DNA of 64,000 bases from Acidovorax sp. RAC01 (GCF_001714725.1 NZ_CP016447.1:620001-684000); one strand, 5' to 3'. Positions 52,520 to 63,534 are shown, counted from the first letter of the stretch. Numbers and translations are program-made. Notes: generated by a model from the letters alone, not told the origin.

Positions 52520-52825
52520 ATGATTCCAGGCGAACTGATCACCGAACCCGGCGAGCACCCGCTCAATACCGGCCGGCGCACGCTGACGCTGGTGGTGCGC
52601 AACACGGGCGACCGCCCCATCCAGGTGGGCTCGCACTACCACTTTGCCGAAACCAACAACGCCCTGGGTTTTGACCGCACGGCCGCGCGCGGCATGCGGC
52701 TGAACATTGCATCGGGCACGGCGGTGCGGTTCGAGCCCGGCCAGGAGCGCACGGTGGAGCTGGTGGACTACGCCGGCGAGCGCCAGGTGTACGGCTTTCG
52801 CGGCCTCGTTCACGGCGCACTGTAG
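52520..52825 (+). CDS. ureB: Urease beta subunit
   Basis: 101 aa. [38 protein letters not shown] and [19 protein letters not shown] are conserved UreB segments; length normal. CGGAGG precedes ATG 52520. A 92-bp gap with an AT-rich repeat precedes ureC. Confidence 0.97.
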   Translation: MIPGELITEPGEHPLNTGRRTLTLVVRNTGDRPIQVGSHYHFAETNNALGFDRTAARGMRLNIASGTAVRFEPGQERTVELVDYAGERQVYGFRGLVHGAL

Positions 52826-52826
52826 C

Positions 52827-52895
52827 GTTTTCAGGCCAAATTGGCCTGTAGCGCTTGATTCACATGCACCTATTGCTATTAAAAGCATAGTAAAC
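52827..52895. repeat. AT-rich intergenic element (member f), between ureB and ureC
   Basis: Contains CAGGCCAAATTGGCCTG (perfect 8-bp-arm inverted repeat), TAGCGCTTGATTCACATG and TTGCTATTAAAAGCATAG. Same order of blocks as at 28,213 and 56,779. It ends just before ureC's ribosome site, so it could affect ureC translation. Confidence 0.65.
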
Positions 52896-52917
52896 AAGTT
52901 TTCGCGGAGCACCCCCC

Positions 52918-54636
<1,719 letters not shown>

Positions 54637-54637
54637 C

Positions 54638-55147
54638 ATGGCCTCCACCGCGAGCCCTCTGCTTGCCAGCCTGTCCATCCGCCTGGACGACCTGCGCGAC
54701 CAGCGCATTGCCGCCTTCATGGAAGAGCACCTGCAGGACATGCGGGCCACCTCGCCGCCCGAGAGCGTGCATGCGCTGAACATGGACCAGCTGCGCCGCC
54801 CCGAGATCCGCTTCTGGACGGCCTGGCTACCCGACGACGCAGCGCCAGCCCCCGGCCAGCTGGTAGGCACCGGCGCCCTCAAGGACCTGGGCGCGGAGCA
54901 TGCTGAACTCAAATCCATGCGCAGCGCCGGGGCTGTGCGCGGCCACGGCGTGGGCCGCGCGATCCTGGAACATATCCTGGGCCAGGCCGTGGACCTGGGC
55001 TACCAGCGCATCAGTCTGGAAACCGGCACCCAGCCCTTCTTCGAGCCCGCATGGCAGCTGTACCTGCGCTACGGTTTCGCGGACTGCGCACCGTTCGGCT
55101 CCTACCAGCCCGACCCGAACAGCCGCTACATGATGCGCCTTCTGTAG
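54638..55147 (+). CDS. GNAT-family N-acetyltransferase in the urease operon
   Basis: 169 aa. GNAT fold: LVGTGALKDLG (beta4), ELKSMRSAGAVRGHGVGRAILEHIL (acetyl-CoA loop with RGHGVG), ISLETGTQPFFEPAWQLYLRYGFADCAPFGSY. It begins one base after the ureC stop, so it is translationally linked to ureC. GNATs are not needed for urease maturation; substrate unknown. From memory, a GNAT in this position recurs in related bacteria, which may mean a real role such as protein or polyamine acetylation. Confidence 0.88.
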   Translation: MASTASPLLASLSIRLDDLRDQRIAAFMEEHLQDMRATSPPESVHALNMDQLRRPEIRFWTAWLPDDAAPAPGQLVGTGALKDLGAEHAELKSMRSAGAVRGHGVGRAILEHILGQAVDLGYQRISLETGTQPFFEPAWQLYLRYGFADCAPFGSYQPDPNSRYMMRLL

Positions 55148-55210
55148 GGTCAGGGCATCCACGCCACAATGCCCGCCTCGCCTTCAAGGCTCTGCAACAC
55201 GCTCTTCACC

Positions 55211-55906
55211 ATGATCCAGGTTTCCAAACTCCTCCCCCAGGGCCAGGGCCTCGCCCCTGTGCTGCTCAAGCGCGCCACCACGGTCGAACTGGACTGGGAC
55301 GTGCGCCAGAAAAGCCGATTTGCCGCCACCGACTCCGCCGGGCGCGAGCTGGGCATCTTCCTGCCCCGCGGCACGCTGGTGCGCGGCGGCGACGTGCTGG
55401 TGGCCGAGGACGGCTCCATGGTCCGCGTGGTCGCCGCGCCCCAGCCGGTGCTGGTCATCACCCACTGCCAGAACCACGGCACGCCGTTTGACCTGACCCG
55501 CGCTGCCTACCACCTGGGCAACCGGCACGTCCCCATCGAACTGCAGCCCGACCACCTCAAGATCGAGCCCGACCATGTGCTGGCCGACATGCTGCGTGCC
55601 ATGCACCTGATCGTGAAAGAGCAAAACCTGGCGTTCGAGCCCGAAGGCGGCGCGTATGCACCCGGGCATGGCGGCGGGCACCACCACGCGGGGCATGGTC
55701 ACGGGCACGACCATGACCATGCGCACGATCACGATCACGATCACGGCCACAGCCATGCATCCCCCGCACACGACCACGCCGACGGGCACGCCCATGGCGA
55801 TGCCCCCGCTGCCGCCACGCCCCCGGCCCGTGGCCGCACCGTGTCCATCCCGGTGGTCGCCAACACGGGGCATGTGCACGGCCCGCACTGCAACCACGAC
55901 CACTGA
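55211..55906 (+). CDS. ureE: Urease accessory nickel metallochaperone UreE
   Basis: 231 aa. Core UreE domains ~1-150: [78 protein letters not shown]. The remaining ~80 residues are an unusually long His/Asp/Gly-rich tail (about thirty His, for example [20 protein letters not shown]), with another cluster at the very end ([11 protein letters not shown]). The tail should store or capture nickel. ATG 55211 chosen; 14 codons further upstream lack UreE sequence. Confidence 0.96.
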   Translation: MIQVSKLLPQGQGLAPVLLKRATTVELDWDVRQKSRFAATDSAGRELGIFLPRGTLVRGGDVLVAEDGSMVRVVAAPQPVLVITHCQNHGTPFDLTRAAYHLGNRHVPIELQPDHLKIEPDHVLADMLRAMHLIVKEQNLAFEPEGGAYAPGHGGGHHHAGHGHGHDHDHAHDHDHDHGHSHASPAHDHADGHAHGDAPAAATPPARGRTVSIPVVANTGHVHGPHCNHDH

Positions 55907-55939
55907 GCGCCGCGCCCGATGCTCCAATGCGTCTTTACC

Positions 55940-56006
55940 GTTCAGGCTGAGCTTGTCGAAGCCAGGGCGCCCACCCCATCCGTTCGGGCTGAGCCGGTCG
56001 AAGCCG
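55940..56006 (+). repeat. Two GTTCGGGCTGAGC repeats between ureE and ureF
   Basis: GTTCAGGCTGAGCTTGTCGA (55940) and GTTCGGGCTGAGCCGGTCGA (55982), the third location of this repeat in the window. They enlarge the ureE-ureF gap to 163 bp within an otherwise tight operon. Confidence 0.8.
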
Positions 56007-56069
56007 GGGCACGCACAGTGGCCGCCCCAGCCGACCGCTCACAGCGACGCGCCTGACGAGACATTCCCC

Positions 56070-56780
56070 GTGCGCACCGACCGCCCCGCCCCCCTCCCCG
56101 CAGCCAGCCTGCTCCAGCTCATCTGGCTCGCATCCCCCGCGCTGCCCGTGGGGGGGTTTTCGTATTCCGAGGGGCTGGAAAGCGCCATTGAAAACGCCGG
56201 TGTCGCCAGCGAATCCGCCGTGGCCGACTGGCTGCTCGACCAGTTGCACCTCGCACAGTCGCGTGGCGACATGGCGCTCATCGCCAAAGCGGTGGGCGCC
56301 TGGCGCCGCACTGACTGGGCGCATGTGCGTGAGCTCAACGACTGGGTGCTGCACACCCGCGAGACCAGTGAGCTGCGTTTGCAAAGCGAGCAAATGGGCC
56401 GGTCGATGGCCGACTGGCTGCGCAACCAGCACCAGGGCGATCCAACGCACATGCCTGCGGTGCAGCACCTGGCCGCCCTGCCCCCCACCTACCCGGTGGC
56501 GTTTGCACTGGCCGCCTCCATCACGCAGGCCTCGGTGCGCGATGTGCTGCTGGCCTACGCCTTCGGCTGGGCCGAGAACATGGTGCAGGCCGCCCTCAAG
56601 TCCATGCAACTGGGCCAGAGCGCAGGCCAGCGCATCCTGGCCAGGCTGGCAGACGCCATACCCGCCGCCGCCGACCACGCCATCAGCCTGATGGACAGCG
56701 AGCGCCAGGCCTTTTCGCCCATGCTGGCCATCCTGAGTGCCCAGCATGAAGTGCAGTATTCAAGACTTTTCCGCTCCTAG
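56070..56780 (+). CDS. ureF: Urease accessory protein UreF
   Basis: 236 aa from a [46 protein letters not shown], and [24 protein letters not shown] identify UreF, which acts with UreD and UreG in nickel insertion. No ATG lies near the conserved start, and the long upstream frame runs through the repeats and the ureE tail, so GTG 56070 is the best start. Stop is 50 bp before ureG. Confidence 0.9.
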   Translation: MRTDRPAPLPAASLLQLIWLASPALPVGGFSYSEGLESAIENAGVASESAVADWLLDQLHLAQSRGDMALIAKAVGAWRRTDWAHVRELNDWVLHTRETSELRLQSEQMGRSMADWLRNQHQGDPTHMPAVQHLAALPPTYPVAFALAASITQASVRDVLLAYAFGWAENMVQAALKSMQLGQSAGQRILARLADAIPAAADHAISLMDSERQAFSPMLAILSAQHEVQYSRLFRS

Positions 56781-56822
56781 CGCTTTCCACGATTGCACAT
56801 ACAGCTATTGATTTGATAGTGA
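56779..56822. repeat. AT-rich intergenic element (member g), before ureG
   Basis: TAGCGCTTTCCACGATTGCA then CAGCTATTGATTTGATAGTG: the same blocks, in the same order, as members c and f. Confidence 0.6.
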
Positions 56823-56830
56823 ATGACGCC

Positions 56831-57511
56831 ATGACCACCCCACTGCACCACATCCCCCACCGCACCAAGAACCTGCCCCCGCTGCGCGTAGGCATCGGCG
56901 GCCCCGTCGGCTCGGGCAAGACCACCCTGCTCGAAATGCTGTGCAAGGCCATGCGCGACGACTACGACCTGGTGGCCATCACCAACGACATCTACACCAA
57001 GGAAGACCAGCGCCTGCTCACCGTGAGCGGCGCCCTGCCGGCCGAGCGCATCCTGGGCGTGGAAACCGGTGGCTGCCCCCACACTGCCATCCGCGAAGAC
57101 TGCTCCATCAACCTCGAAGCCATCGACCGCATGCTGGGCGACTTCCCCGATGCCGACATCGTGTTCGTGGAAAGCGGCGGCGACAACCTGGCCGCCACCT
57201 TCAGCCCCGAACTGAGCGACCTCACCATCTACGTCATCGACGTGGCCGCTGGCGAGAAGATCCCCAGGAAGGGCGGCCCCGGCATCACCAAGAGCGACCT
57301 GTTCATCATCAACAAGACCGACCTGGCCCCCCATGTGGGCGCCAACCTGGATGTGATGCACGCCGACACCACGCGCATGCGCACCAGTGCGCAGGGCCAG
57401 CTCAAGCCTTTTGCAATGACCAACCTCAAGACCCTGGACGGCCTGAACGCCGTCATCCAGTTCATCGAGACCCGCGGAATGCTGCAAAAGACCCCGCGCG
57501 CAGTCGGCTAG
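56831..57511 (+). CDS. ureG: Urease accessory GTPase UreG
   Basis: 226 aa. P-loop [53 protein letters not shown] (nickel CPH motif), [16 protein letters not shown] and [13 protein letters not shown] are classic UreG. GTP hydrolysis drives nickel transfer to urease. ATG 56831 ([20 protein letters not shown]). Last gene of the cluster; tRNA-Ser begins 19 bp after its stop. Confidence 0.97.
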   Translation: MTTPLHHIPHRTKNLPPLRVGIGGPVGSGKTTLLEMLCKAMRDDYDLVAITNDIYTKEDQRLLTVSGALPAERILGVETGGCPHTAIREDCSINLEAIDRMLGDFPDADIVFVESGGDNLAATFSPELSDLTIYVIDVAAGEKIPRKGGPGITKSDLFIINKTDLAPHVGANLDVMHADTTRMRTSAQGQLKPFAMTNLKTLDGLNAVIQFIETRGMLQKTPRAVG

Positions 57512-57530
57512 AATTCGCGGCTTCGCACCC

Positions 57531-57618
57531 GGAGACTTGGGTGAGTGGTTTAAACCAGCAGTCTTGAAAACTGCCGACGGGCAACCGTCCGTGAGTTCGA
57601 ATCTCACAGTCTCCGCCA
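57531..57618 (+). tRNA. tRNA-Ser (anticodon TGA)
   Basis: The acceptor arm GGAGACT pairs with AGTCTCC, with discriminator G and encoded CCA. The anticodon arm is GCAGT-CTTGAAA-ACTGC, giving anticodon TGA. A long variable arm and the TTCGAATC T-loop are present, as expected for serine (88 nt). TAGAAT at 57509-57514, overlapping the ureG stop, could be a -10 box. Confidence 0.95.
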
Positions 57619-57632
57619 GCAGCTCCCTCATT

Positions 57633-57660
57633 GAAAAAGCGCCCATTCGGGCGCTTTTTC
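57633..57660 (+). terminator. Rho-independent terminator after tRNA-Ser
   Basis: GAAAAAGCGCCC-ATTC-GGGCGCTTTTTC, a perfect 12-bp stem. It works in both directions: for the tRNA, and for the small Cys-rich gene coming from the other side. Confidence 0.9.
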
Positions 57661-57719
57661 CGTTTCTGCATGGCCCTGCAACCGCAAACCCATTCCGCTT
57701 GCGGTCGATGCCTAAACGC

Positions 57720-57902
57720 TCAGTGCTCGCCTGCTTCCTCGCTCAAGGATGTCGGCCCGGGCGACGTGCCCGCCGCATCGGACGGGTGCTGGTTCGCGGC
57801 TGGAAAGCACATCTTCGTGCCATCCCATTGCTGGCCGCACCAGCAAAAGCCGTCGTCGTTGATGATGCAGGTGCCCGTGCCGCAGCAGCGTTCGTCTTCC
57901 AT
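57720..57902 (-). CDS. Small Cys-rich protein (60 aa), unknown function
   Basis: Starts MEDERCCGTGTCIINDDGFC, then WCGQQWDGTKMC, followed by a Pro/Ser-rich polar tail. Six Cys in the first ~32 residues (CC, C, C-x-C, C) suggest a metal- or cluster-binding knuckle. I remember similar short proteins as conserved hypotheticals in Burkholderiales. ATG 57902. No role is known. Confidence 0.65.
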   Translation of the reverse strand: MEDERCCGTGTCIINDDGFCWCGQQWDGTKMCFPAANQHPSDAAGTSPGPTSLSEEAGEH

Positions 57903-58232
57903 GGTGTGCTCCGCTCAGGTATTTGGTTGGCCGCAGGGTACCGGACATGCGGAGCCCTTGGGGGTTGTGGGGCTCTGCAGAAACGTTGAGCCTAACGGCT
58001 TGCGTGCCAAAGCGCCGCAATCGTCCCCAGGCGCGATGCAGGCAAAAAAAAGCCCGCTCAAGGCGGGCTTAACACTTGCATGGTGCAAGCGGGAGGGATG
58101 TCGAGGGGGTATCGACGGATAAATATTAGATGGGGCACTGCAAGCCCCCTGTAGGACAAGGCCGATTCCTGGCGGGTCGTCACGCAGGCGCAGGGCCGCG
58201 CTCCATGCGCTGCCCAGAATGCACCCCCGGCG
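57903..58232. other. Intergenic region between the Cys-rich gene and the PAS-GGDEF gene
   Basis: 330 bp. Apart from the terminator hairpin at 58,050-58,070 no gene was recognised. It must hold the promoter of the Cys-rich gene. Confidence 0.5.
58050..58070 (-). terminator. Rho-independent terminator for the PAS-GGDEF gene
   Basis: On the minus strand AAGCCCGC-CTTGA-GCGGGCTT followed by TTTTTT. About 165 bp after the gene's stop. Confidence 0.85.
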
Positions 58233-59972
58233 TTAACCGCCAAATACCCTGGCTCGGTTGCGGCCTGCGGCTTTGGCCTCGTACATGGCTGCGTCGGCCT
58301 GGCGCAAGAGCAGCAGGGTATCCGTCGCTTCGGCGCCCTCAGCGGGCGGCACCATCACGATGCCGATGGAGATGCCGACTTGCAGCCGGTGCGAGTCCAC
58401 GGCGATGGGCTGGCTCACGGCTTCGACCAGGCGCTCGGCCAGGCGCAGGGCGCCCTGGTCGTCTGCCACGCCGCGCTGCAGCAGTGCGAATTCGTCACCG
58501 CCCAGGCGTGCCACCCGGTCTTCCTCGCGTGCCACCTGGCGCAGGCGGGATGCCACCTCGGCCAGCACCTGGTCGCCCACGGCGTGGCCAAAGCGGTCGT
58601 TCACGGGCTTGAAGCCGTCAAGGTCCATGTACAGCACGGCCATGCCGCGGCTCTGGCGACGGACATCGGCCACAGCGGCGCGCAGTGCCTGCAAAAAAGC
58701 CGCCCGGTTCAGCAAAGAAGTGAGTGCATCGTGATCGGCGACATGGCGGATACGCTGCTCGGCTGCGCGGCGTGCCGTGACGTCGGTGATGGTGCGCAGC
58801 GCACCACCGCCGGTGATGGGGATCGTCTGCACCTCCAGCACGGTGCCATCGGGCCGGACCCGGTCGTACATGTGCAGGCGGTCGAGCCCGCCGTCCTGTA
58901 GCAGCATGGCCTGCACTTCGGGCGGCGACGGCACGAACTCACCGCGCTCGCGCAGGTGGGCCAGCACCTGTGCCAGCGTGGGGCGTGCCGCCAGCAGCTC
59001 GGGCGACAGGTCCAGCAGCTCCAGCGCACGCCGGTTGCACAGCTCCACCACTCCGTCGGGGCCGATCTTGGCAATGCCCTGGTCCATGTGCTCCAGCGTC
59101 GCTTCCAGCACGATGGATTTCTCGCGCAGGCGGGCCTCGCTTTCGCGGGCGCTGCGCTCGGCTTGCGCCAGCAGGTATTGCTGGCGCTTGAGCTCCGTAA
59201 TATCCACGTGGGCATAGAACACGGTGCCATCGGCTGCATCCTTGGCAATCACGCGGCTCCAGCGCCCGCGCGGCAGGGGCACCTCAAACGGCGCCCCGGC
59301 AAAGCGCATGTTCTCTTTCAGGATGACGGCGCCCGCACGGTACAGGTCGTCGTCATCCAGCCCGCGTGCAGCCCAGGCGCGGTGGTAGATCGCGTCAAAG
59401 GTGAGGCCGATGGCACTGCCGCTGCGGCCCAGGCCGTACATCTGCACAAACGAAGCGTTCACCCACTGGATGGTGTGGTCCTTCGCGCAGACCATCAGGC
59501 CATCGGGAATGCGGTCGAACAGCTCGTGCCCGGCAAGCCCCGTGGCGGGGGACGAGGCGTCACCACCAGCGACGGGCAGGAAATGCAGCGCAGCATCCAT
59601 CTGCCCGGCGCGCCACACGCGCACCCGCCCACCCTCGGCCAGCGGCTGTGACGAAGCGTGCAGATGCAGGCCGCGGTGCTCGAACTGGTAGGGCCGAAAC
59701 TGCTGCCTGTGACGCTCGATACCGGCGGCGATATACCGGTCGATGTGGCGCATTTCATGCGCGTCCAGGCGGTGCGTGTAGAAGCGCCGCAGGTTGGCAG
59801 CGTACGGTTCCCCGACATGCACGTGCCCTTCATGCTCCGGGAAAAACCGCAGGAAGGTGCTGTTCCACGCCAGCGCACGGTCGCCCGCATCAAACGCACA
59901 CAGCGCAACGTCCAAGCCATCCAATGCGTCGCCGAGGCTCTGGATCGGATTGATGGCGAGTGGCTCAAGCAT
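58233..59972 (-). CDS. PAS-domain diguanylate cyclase (GGDEF)
   Basis: 579 aa, soluble. Three PAS-like segments: ~10-120 (LDGLDVALCAFDAGDRALAWN), ~150-265 (RIPDGLMVCAKDHTIQWVNASF, ending VDITELKRQQ) and ~290-395 (MDQGIAKIGPDGVVELCN, ending ITDVTARR). A coiled helix lies between the last two. The GGDEF domain at ~410-575 has YMDLDGFKPVNDRFGH and the active-site RLGGDEF intact, so it should make c-di-GMP. An RxxD inhibitory site five residues before GGDEF is present (REEDRVARLGGDEF). ATG 59972 is preferred to TTG 59990. Confidence 0.92.
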   Translation of the reverse strand: MLEPLAINPIQSLGDALDGLDVALCAFDAGDRALAWNSTFLRFFPEHEGHVHVGEPYAANLRRFYTHRLDAHEMRHIDRYIAAGIERHRQQFRPYQFEHRGLHLHASSQPLAEGGRVRVWRAGQMDAALHFLPVAGGDASSPATGLAGHELFDRIPDGLMVCAKDHTIQWVNASFVQMYGLGRSGSAIGLTFDAIYHRAWAARGLDDDDLYRAGAVILKENMRFAGAPFEVPLPRGRWSRVIAKDAADGTVFYAHVDITELKRQQYLLAQAERSARESEARLREKSIVLEATLEHMDQGIAKIGPDGVVELCNRRALELLDLSPELLAARPTLAQVLAHLRERGEFVPSPPEVQAMLLQDGGLDRLHMYDRVRPDGTVLEVQTIPITGGGALRTITDVTARRAAEQRIRHVADHDALTSLLNRAAFLQALRAAVADVRRQSRGMAVLYMDLDGFKPVNDRFGHAVGDQVLAEVASRLRQVAREEDRVARLGGDEFALLQRGVADDQGALRLAERLVEAVSQPIAVDSHRLQVGISIGIVMVPPAEGAEATDTLLLLRQADAAMYEAKAAGRNRARVFGG

Positions 59973-60293
59973 GGCGTGCGGTGGCGGCAACAGAAAGGGA
60001 GCCGCCGGAACTGTGGTGGTGGGGCCGGTGGCTGGCGGGGCGAAACGAGCGGTATTTTGCCAGCGCCCCCTTCGGGAACGCCCATGGGGCAGCGCGTCTG
60101 CCTGTTCTGATGTGTGGACGATTCACCGCCATAACGCGCGTTGCAACGCGGCAGCGTTACGGATGGACACCCACGCCACGCCTTCGTCCGCTATCGTGGT
60201 GGCGTGGGTTAACAGCGCTGGTGGCCTTTGCGCCACCCTGGTGGTTAACCCGATCAACAGGAAGACAAAGCGAGCCCAAGGAACCCAAGGACC
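59973..60293. promoter_or_regulatory. Divergent intergenic region with a perfect 14-bp palindrome
   Basis: 321 bp with no gene. CGCGTTGCAACGCG at 60137-60150 is a perfect palindrome, flanked by CCATAACG (60129) and CGTTACGG (60155-60162), extending the symmetry imperfectly. Possible operator for either neighbour. Confidence 0.35.
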
Positions 60294-60665
60294 ATGACCA
60301 CACCCCTCAAGACCACTGCCCATGCCATCGCCCTGGCTGCTGCTTTTGCGCTGACCGGCTGCGCAGGCTACGGGCAGCCGCCCGCCTCTGCCACACCTGT
60401 GGGGCAAGCTCCGTCAGGCCCCACGGCAGCCCCTGCCCCGGTTGATGCACCTGCAATGGCCACGCCCTGCAACGCCCAGCCTGCGCAGTTTGCGGTGGGG
60501 CAGAGCAGTACGGCCAGCGTGATGGAATCGGCCAGGGCGCGCTCGGGCGCGCAGATGGCCCGCATCCTGCGGCCGGGACAGATCACCACCAAGGAATTCA
60601 ACGCACAGCGCCTGAACCTGGAGGTAGACGCCACGGGCCGCATCATCGCCGTGCGCTGCGGTTAG
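60294..60665 (+). CDS. I78-family peptidase-inhibitor lipoprotein
   Basis: 123 aa. Lipoprotein signal (TTAHAIALAAAFALTGC), a Pro/Ala linker to ~55, then the I78 domain: NAQPAQFAVGQ, MESARARSGAQMARILRPGQ, TTKEFNAQRLNLEVD, and IIAVRCG at the end. The family inhibits serine proteases; a lipid-anchored version would protect the periplasm (inference). Start is supported by AAGGA before ATG 60294. Confidence 0.88.
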   Translation: MTTPLKTTAHAIALAAAFALTGCAGYGQPPASATPVGQAPSGPTAAPAPVDAPAMATPCNAQPAQFAVGQSSTASVMESARARSGAQMARILRPGQITTKEFNAQRLNLEVDATGRIIAVRCG

Positions 60666-60741
60666 GCGGGGCGCGCCGCGCGGCCCGAAGATTCACTCAG
60701 GCTTTGGCACTGCACACGCCCGACGCATGACGCGTGCGTAG

Positions 60742-62028
60742 TCAGTCGGCAAGAAACAGCTCCTGCAGGTCGCTCAGAAAGTCGAACCCCCGCTCGGTGG
60801 GCCGCACGCGCGCCATGTCGCGCTCGATCAGGCCCTTGCGCTCGGCTTCTTCCAGCGCACGGGCGATGGACGTGAGCGGCAGCCCGGTGCGGGCCACAAA
60901 GTCCTGCAGCGCAAAACCTTCGCGCAGGCGCAGGGCGTTGAGCATGTATTCAAACGGCAGATCGCTGCGGCGCACGTCTTCATCCTGCGCCACCGCATGC
61001 CCGGCCAGGGCGTTGTCCATGTAGCGGCGCGGGTCGCGAAAGCGCACCTGGCGCACCACCCGGTGCGCAAAGCTCAGCTTGCTGTGGGCGCCCGCGCCAA
61101 TGCCCAGGTAGTCGCCAAACTGCCAGTAGTTGGTGTTGTGAAAGCACTGGTGGCCGGGGCGCGCGTAGGCTGAAATCTCGTAGCGCGCCAGCCCCGCCTG
61201 GCCGGTCATCTCGGTGATGCGGTCGAGCATGGCGTAGGCCTGGTCGTCCTCGGGGATCACGGGCGGAAACTTGGCGAAGTAGGTGTTGGGCTCGATGGTG
61301 AGGTGGTAGATCGAGATGTGCGGCGGCTTGAGCGCCAGCGCGGTCTGCATGTCGGCCTCCAGCTCTTGCAGCGTCTGGCCTGGCAGGCCGTACATGATGT
61401 CGAGGTTGAAGGTGTCAAACGCCTCGGCGGCCTCCTGCACGGCGGCCAGCGCCTGCGCGCGGTCGTGCACGCGGCCCAGCGCTTTCAGGTGGTGGTCATT
61501 GAAGCTCTGCACCCCCACCGACAGCCGTGTGACGCCCGCCGCACGGAACGCGCGGAACCGGTCTTTCTCGAAGGTGCCAGGGTTGGCCTCCAGCGTGATC
61601 TCGCAGTCGGCCTCCAGCCGCAGCCGTGCGCGGATGTCGCCGATCAGCCGGTCGATGGCGGCGGGCGAGAACAGGCTGGGCGTGCCGCCGCCAATGAAGA
61701 TGCTGTGCACGGTGCGGCCCCAGACGAGGGGCAGCGCGGCTTCCAGGTCGGCCATCAGCGCATCGATGTAGCGCTGCTCTGGCACAGCGGCCTGCATGGC
61801 ACCACTGTGATCGCCAGCGGTTACGCCATCACCGCGGAACTCGTGCGAATTGAAGTCGCAGTACGGGCATTTCTTGAGGCACCAGGGCAAGTGCACGTAC
61901 AGCGACAGCGGGGGCAGGCTGGTGAGCTGCAGCGTGCCGGCCCGCATGTAGTGCTGGATGTCGCGCACCACAGCGGGCGCGTCATCTGCGTCTGTTGCTG
62001 CCGCGGCGGGAATGATGGGAATGGACAT
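60742..62028 (-). CDS. hemW: Radical SAM protein HemW (heme chaperone)
   Basis: 428 aa. The N-terminal 4Fe-4S/SAM motif lies in SLYVHLPWCLKKCPYCDFNSHE (C-x3-C-x2-C). IFIGGGTPSLFSP, EANPGTFEKDRFRAFRAAGVTRLSVGVQSF and NTNYWQFGDYLGIGAGAHSK follow, then a C-terminal HemN domain. The CxxxCxxC spacing without HemN's extra C-terminal Cys fits HemW, which handles heme rather than oxidising coproporphyrinogen. It lies 99 bp after rdgB on the same strand. Confidence 0.93.
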   Translation of the reverse strand: MSIPIIPAAAATDADDAPAVVRDIQHYMRAGTLQLTSLPPLSLYVHLPWCLKKCPYCDFNSHEFRGDGVTAGDHSGAMQAAVPEQRYIDALMADLEAALPLVWGRTVHSIFIGGGTPSLFSPAAIDRLIGDIRARLRLEADCEITLEANPGTFEKDRFRAFRAAGVTRLSVGVQSFNDHHLKALGRVHDRAQALAAVQEAAEAFDTFNLDIMYGLPGQTLQELEADMQTALALKPPHISIYHLTIEPNTYFAKFPPVIPEDDQAYAMLDRITEMTGQAGLARYEISAYARPGHQCFHNTNYWQFGDYLGIGAGAHSKLSFAHRVVRQVRFRDPRRYMDNALAGHAVAQDEDVRRSDLPFEYMLNALRLREGFALQDFVARTGLPLTSIARALEEAERKGLIERDMARVRPTERGFDFLSDLQELFLAD

Positions 62029-62127
62029 GGGAAGAATCCGGTGGGGGAAGCGCCTGGAATCTTGCCGATCACTGCCTGTCGCAGGCGGCAGCGGCGACCA
62101 GCACCTCAGGCAGTTGGCGCAGGCCGG

Positions 62128-62730
62128 TCAGGCCAGCCAGCGCTCCCGCATCAGCGCCAGCATCTGCTGTGCTGCGCGGCCACGGTGGCTGTGGGCGTTC
62201 TTGACCTCGGTGGGCAGCTCGGCAAAGGTCTTGCCGAATTCGGGCAGGAACATGATGGGGTCGAACCCGAAGCCGTTGCTGCCCTGCCGCTGCCGGGTGA
62301 TCTCGCCCACCACGCGGCCCACGGCAATGAGCGGCTCGGGGTCTTGCGGGCTGCGCACGGCCACCAGCGTGCTGACCATGGCGGCGCGGCGCTGGTCCAC
62401 GCCCTGCATCTGCTCCAGCAGTGCCTGCACGTTGGTGTCGTCGCCCTTTTCGTAGCCAAACTGCGTGGCGTAGTACGCGGTGTCCACACCCGGCAGCCCG
62501 CCAAAGGCGTCCACGCACAGGCCGGCATCGTCGGCCAGCGCGGGCAGTCCGGTGTGGGCACTGGCAAAGCGGGCTTTGGCCAGCGCGTTTTCGACAAAGG
62601 TGCGAAACGGCTCCTCGGCCTCCCCCACGCCCAGGTCGGCCTGGCGCACCAGCTCGACCCCCAGCGGTGCAAACATGGCTTGCAGTTCGGCCAGTTTGCC
62701 GCGGTTATTCGATGCGAGCACGATTTTCAT
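62128..62730 (-). CDS. rdgB: XTP/dITP diphosphatase (Ham1/RdgB)
   Basis: 200 aa. Removes non-canonical purine triphosphates (XTP, dITP). VLASNNRGKLAEL (substrate loop), VENALAKARFASAHTGLPALADDAGL (catalytic Asp pair), GSNGFGFDPIM and SHRGRA are the family signatures. ATG 62730. It lies 60 bp after rph, across an AT-rich repeat; the rph-rdgB-hemW order is widespread. Confidence 0.96.
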   Translation of the reverse strand: MKIVLASNNRGKLAELQAMFAPLGVELVRQADLGVGEAEEPFRTFVENALAKARFASAHTGLPALADDAGLCVDAFGGLPGVDTAYYATQFGYEKGDDTNVQALLEQMQGVDQRRAAMVSTLVAVRSPQDPEPLIAVGRVVGEITRQRQGSNGFGFDPIMFLPEFGKTFAELPTEVKNAHSHRGRAAQQMLALMRERWLA

Positions 62731-62795
62731 GGTCTAAATGGCCTCTGAGGCTTGTATTTATTGCCCTGAAAGCTATTACTTTTATAGCAATCAGA
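62731..62795. repeat. AT-rich intergenic element (member h), rph-rdgB gap
   Basis: GCTTGTATTTATTGCCCTGA then AAGCTATTACTTTTATAGC, an imperfect palindrome with GCTAT/ATAGC arms; fits the same family. It slightly overlaps the end of rph. Confidence 0.55.
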
Positions 62796-63534
62796 GTGGC
62801 ATTGCCAGGGCCTTGCGCTGCAGCTCCACCAGCTCGGCGATGCCCTTTTCGGCCAGGCCCAGCAGCTGGTCCATCTCGTGGCGCGAAAAAGCAGCCCCCT
62901 CGGCGGTGCCCTGCACTTCCACGTAGTGGCCCGCGCCTGTCATCACGACGTTCATGTCGGTATCACAGCCCACGTCTTCCACGTATTCCAGGTCGAGCAC
63001 GGGCGTGCCCTGGACGATGCCCACCGAGATGGCGGCCACGGGCTGCAGCAGAGGCGTCTGCGTGATCTTGCCGGCTGCCAGCAGGCCAGCCACCGCATCG
63101 TGCGCGGCCACCCAGGCCCCGGTGATGGCAGCCGTGCGGGTGCCGCCGTCGGCCTGGATCACGTCGCAATCGAACTGGATGGTGCGCTCGCCCAGCAGCT
63201 TGAGATCGAACACCGCGCGCAGCGAACGGCCGATAAGGCGCTGGATCTCTTGCGTGCGCCCGCTTTGCTTGCCGCGTGCCGCTTCGCGGTCGCTGCGGGT
63301 GTGGGTGGCGCGCGGCAGCATGCCGTATTCGGCCGTGACCCAGCCCTCACCGCTGCCGCGCTTGTGCGGCGGCACGCGCTCTTCTACCGAAGCCGTACAC
63401 AGCACCTTGGTGTTGCCGAACTCGATGAGCACCGAACCTTCGGCATGCATCGTGTAGTGGCGGGTGATGCGCACGGGGCGCAGGGCGTCCAGGGGGCGGT
63501 TGTCGGGTCGGGTGCAGGGGACCGAGGTGTTCAT
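62791..63534 (-). CDS. rph: Ribonuclease PH
   Basis: 247 aa. Phosphorolytic 3'-5' exoribonuclease that trims tRNA 3' ends. [87 protein letters not shown] (active site) and [17 protein letters not shown] are conserved. Normal length. ATG 63534. Confidence 0.97.
   Translation of the reverse strand: MNTSVPCTRPDNRPLDALRPVRITRHYTMHAEGSVLIEFGNTKVLCTASVEERVPPHKRGSGEGWVTAEYGMLPRATHTRSDREAARGKQSGRTQEIQRLIGRSLRAVFDLKLLGERTIQFDCDVIQADGGTRTAAITGAWVAAHDAVAGLLAAGKITQTPLLQPVAAISVGIVQGTPVLDLEYVEDVGCDTDMNVVMTGAGHYVEVQGTAEGAAFSRHEMDQLLGLAEKGIAELVELQRKALAMPL

Noticed and set aside
55656..56069. Long N-terminal extension of UreF
   Set aside because: The frame runs through the ureE His tail (out of frame) and the intergenic repeats; the conserved UreF sequence begins just after GTG 56070.
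57537..57989. 150-aa plus-strand ORF
   Set aside because: It starts inside the tRNA-Ser gene and runs through its terminator and antisense to the Cys-rich gene.
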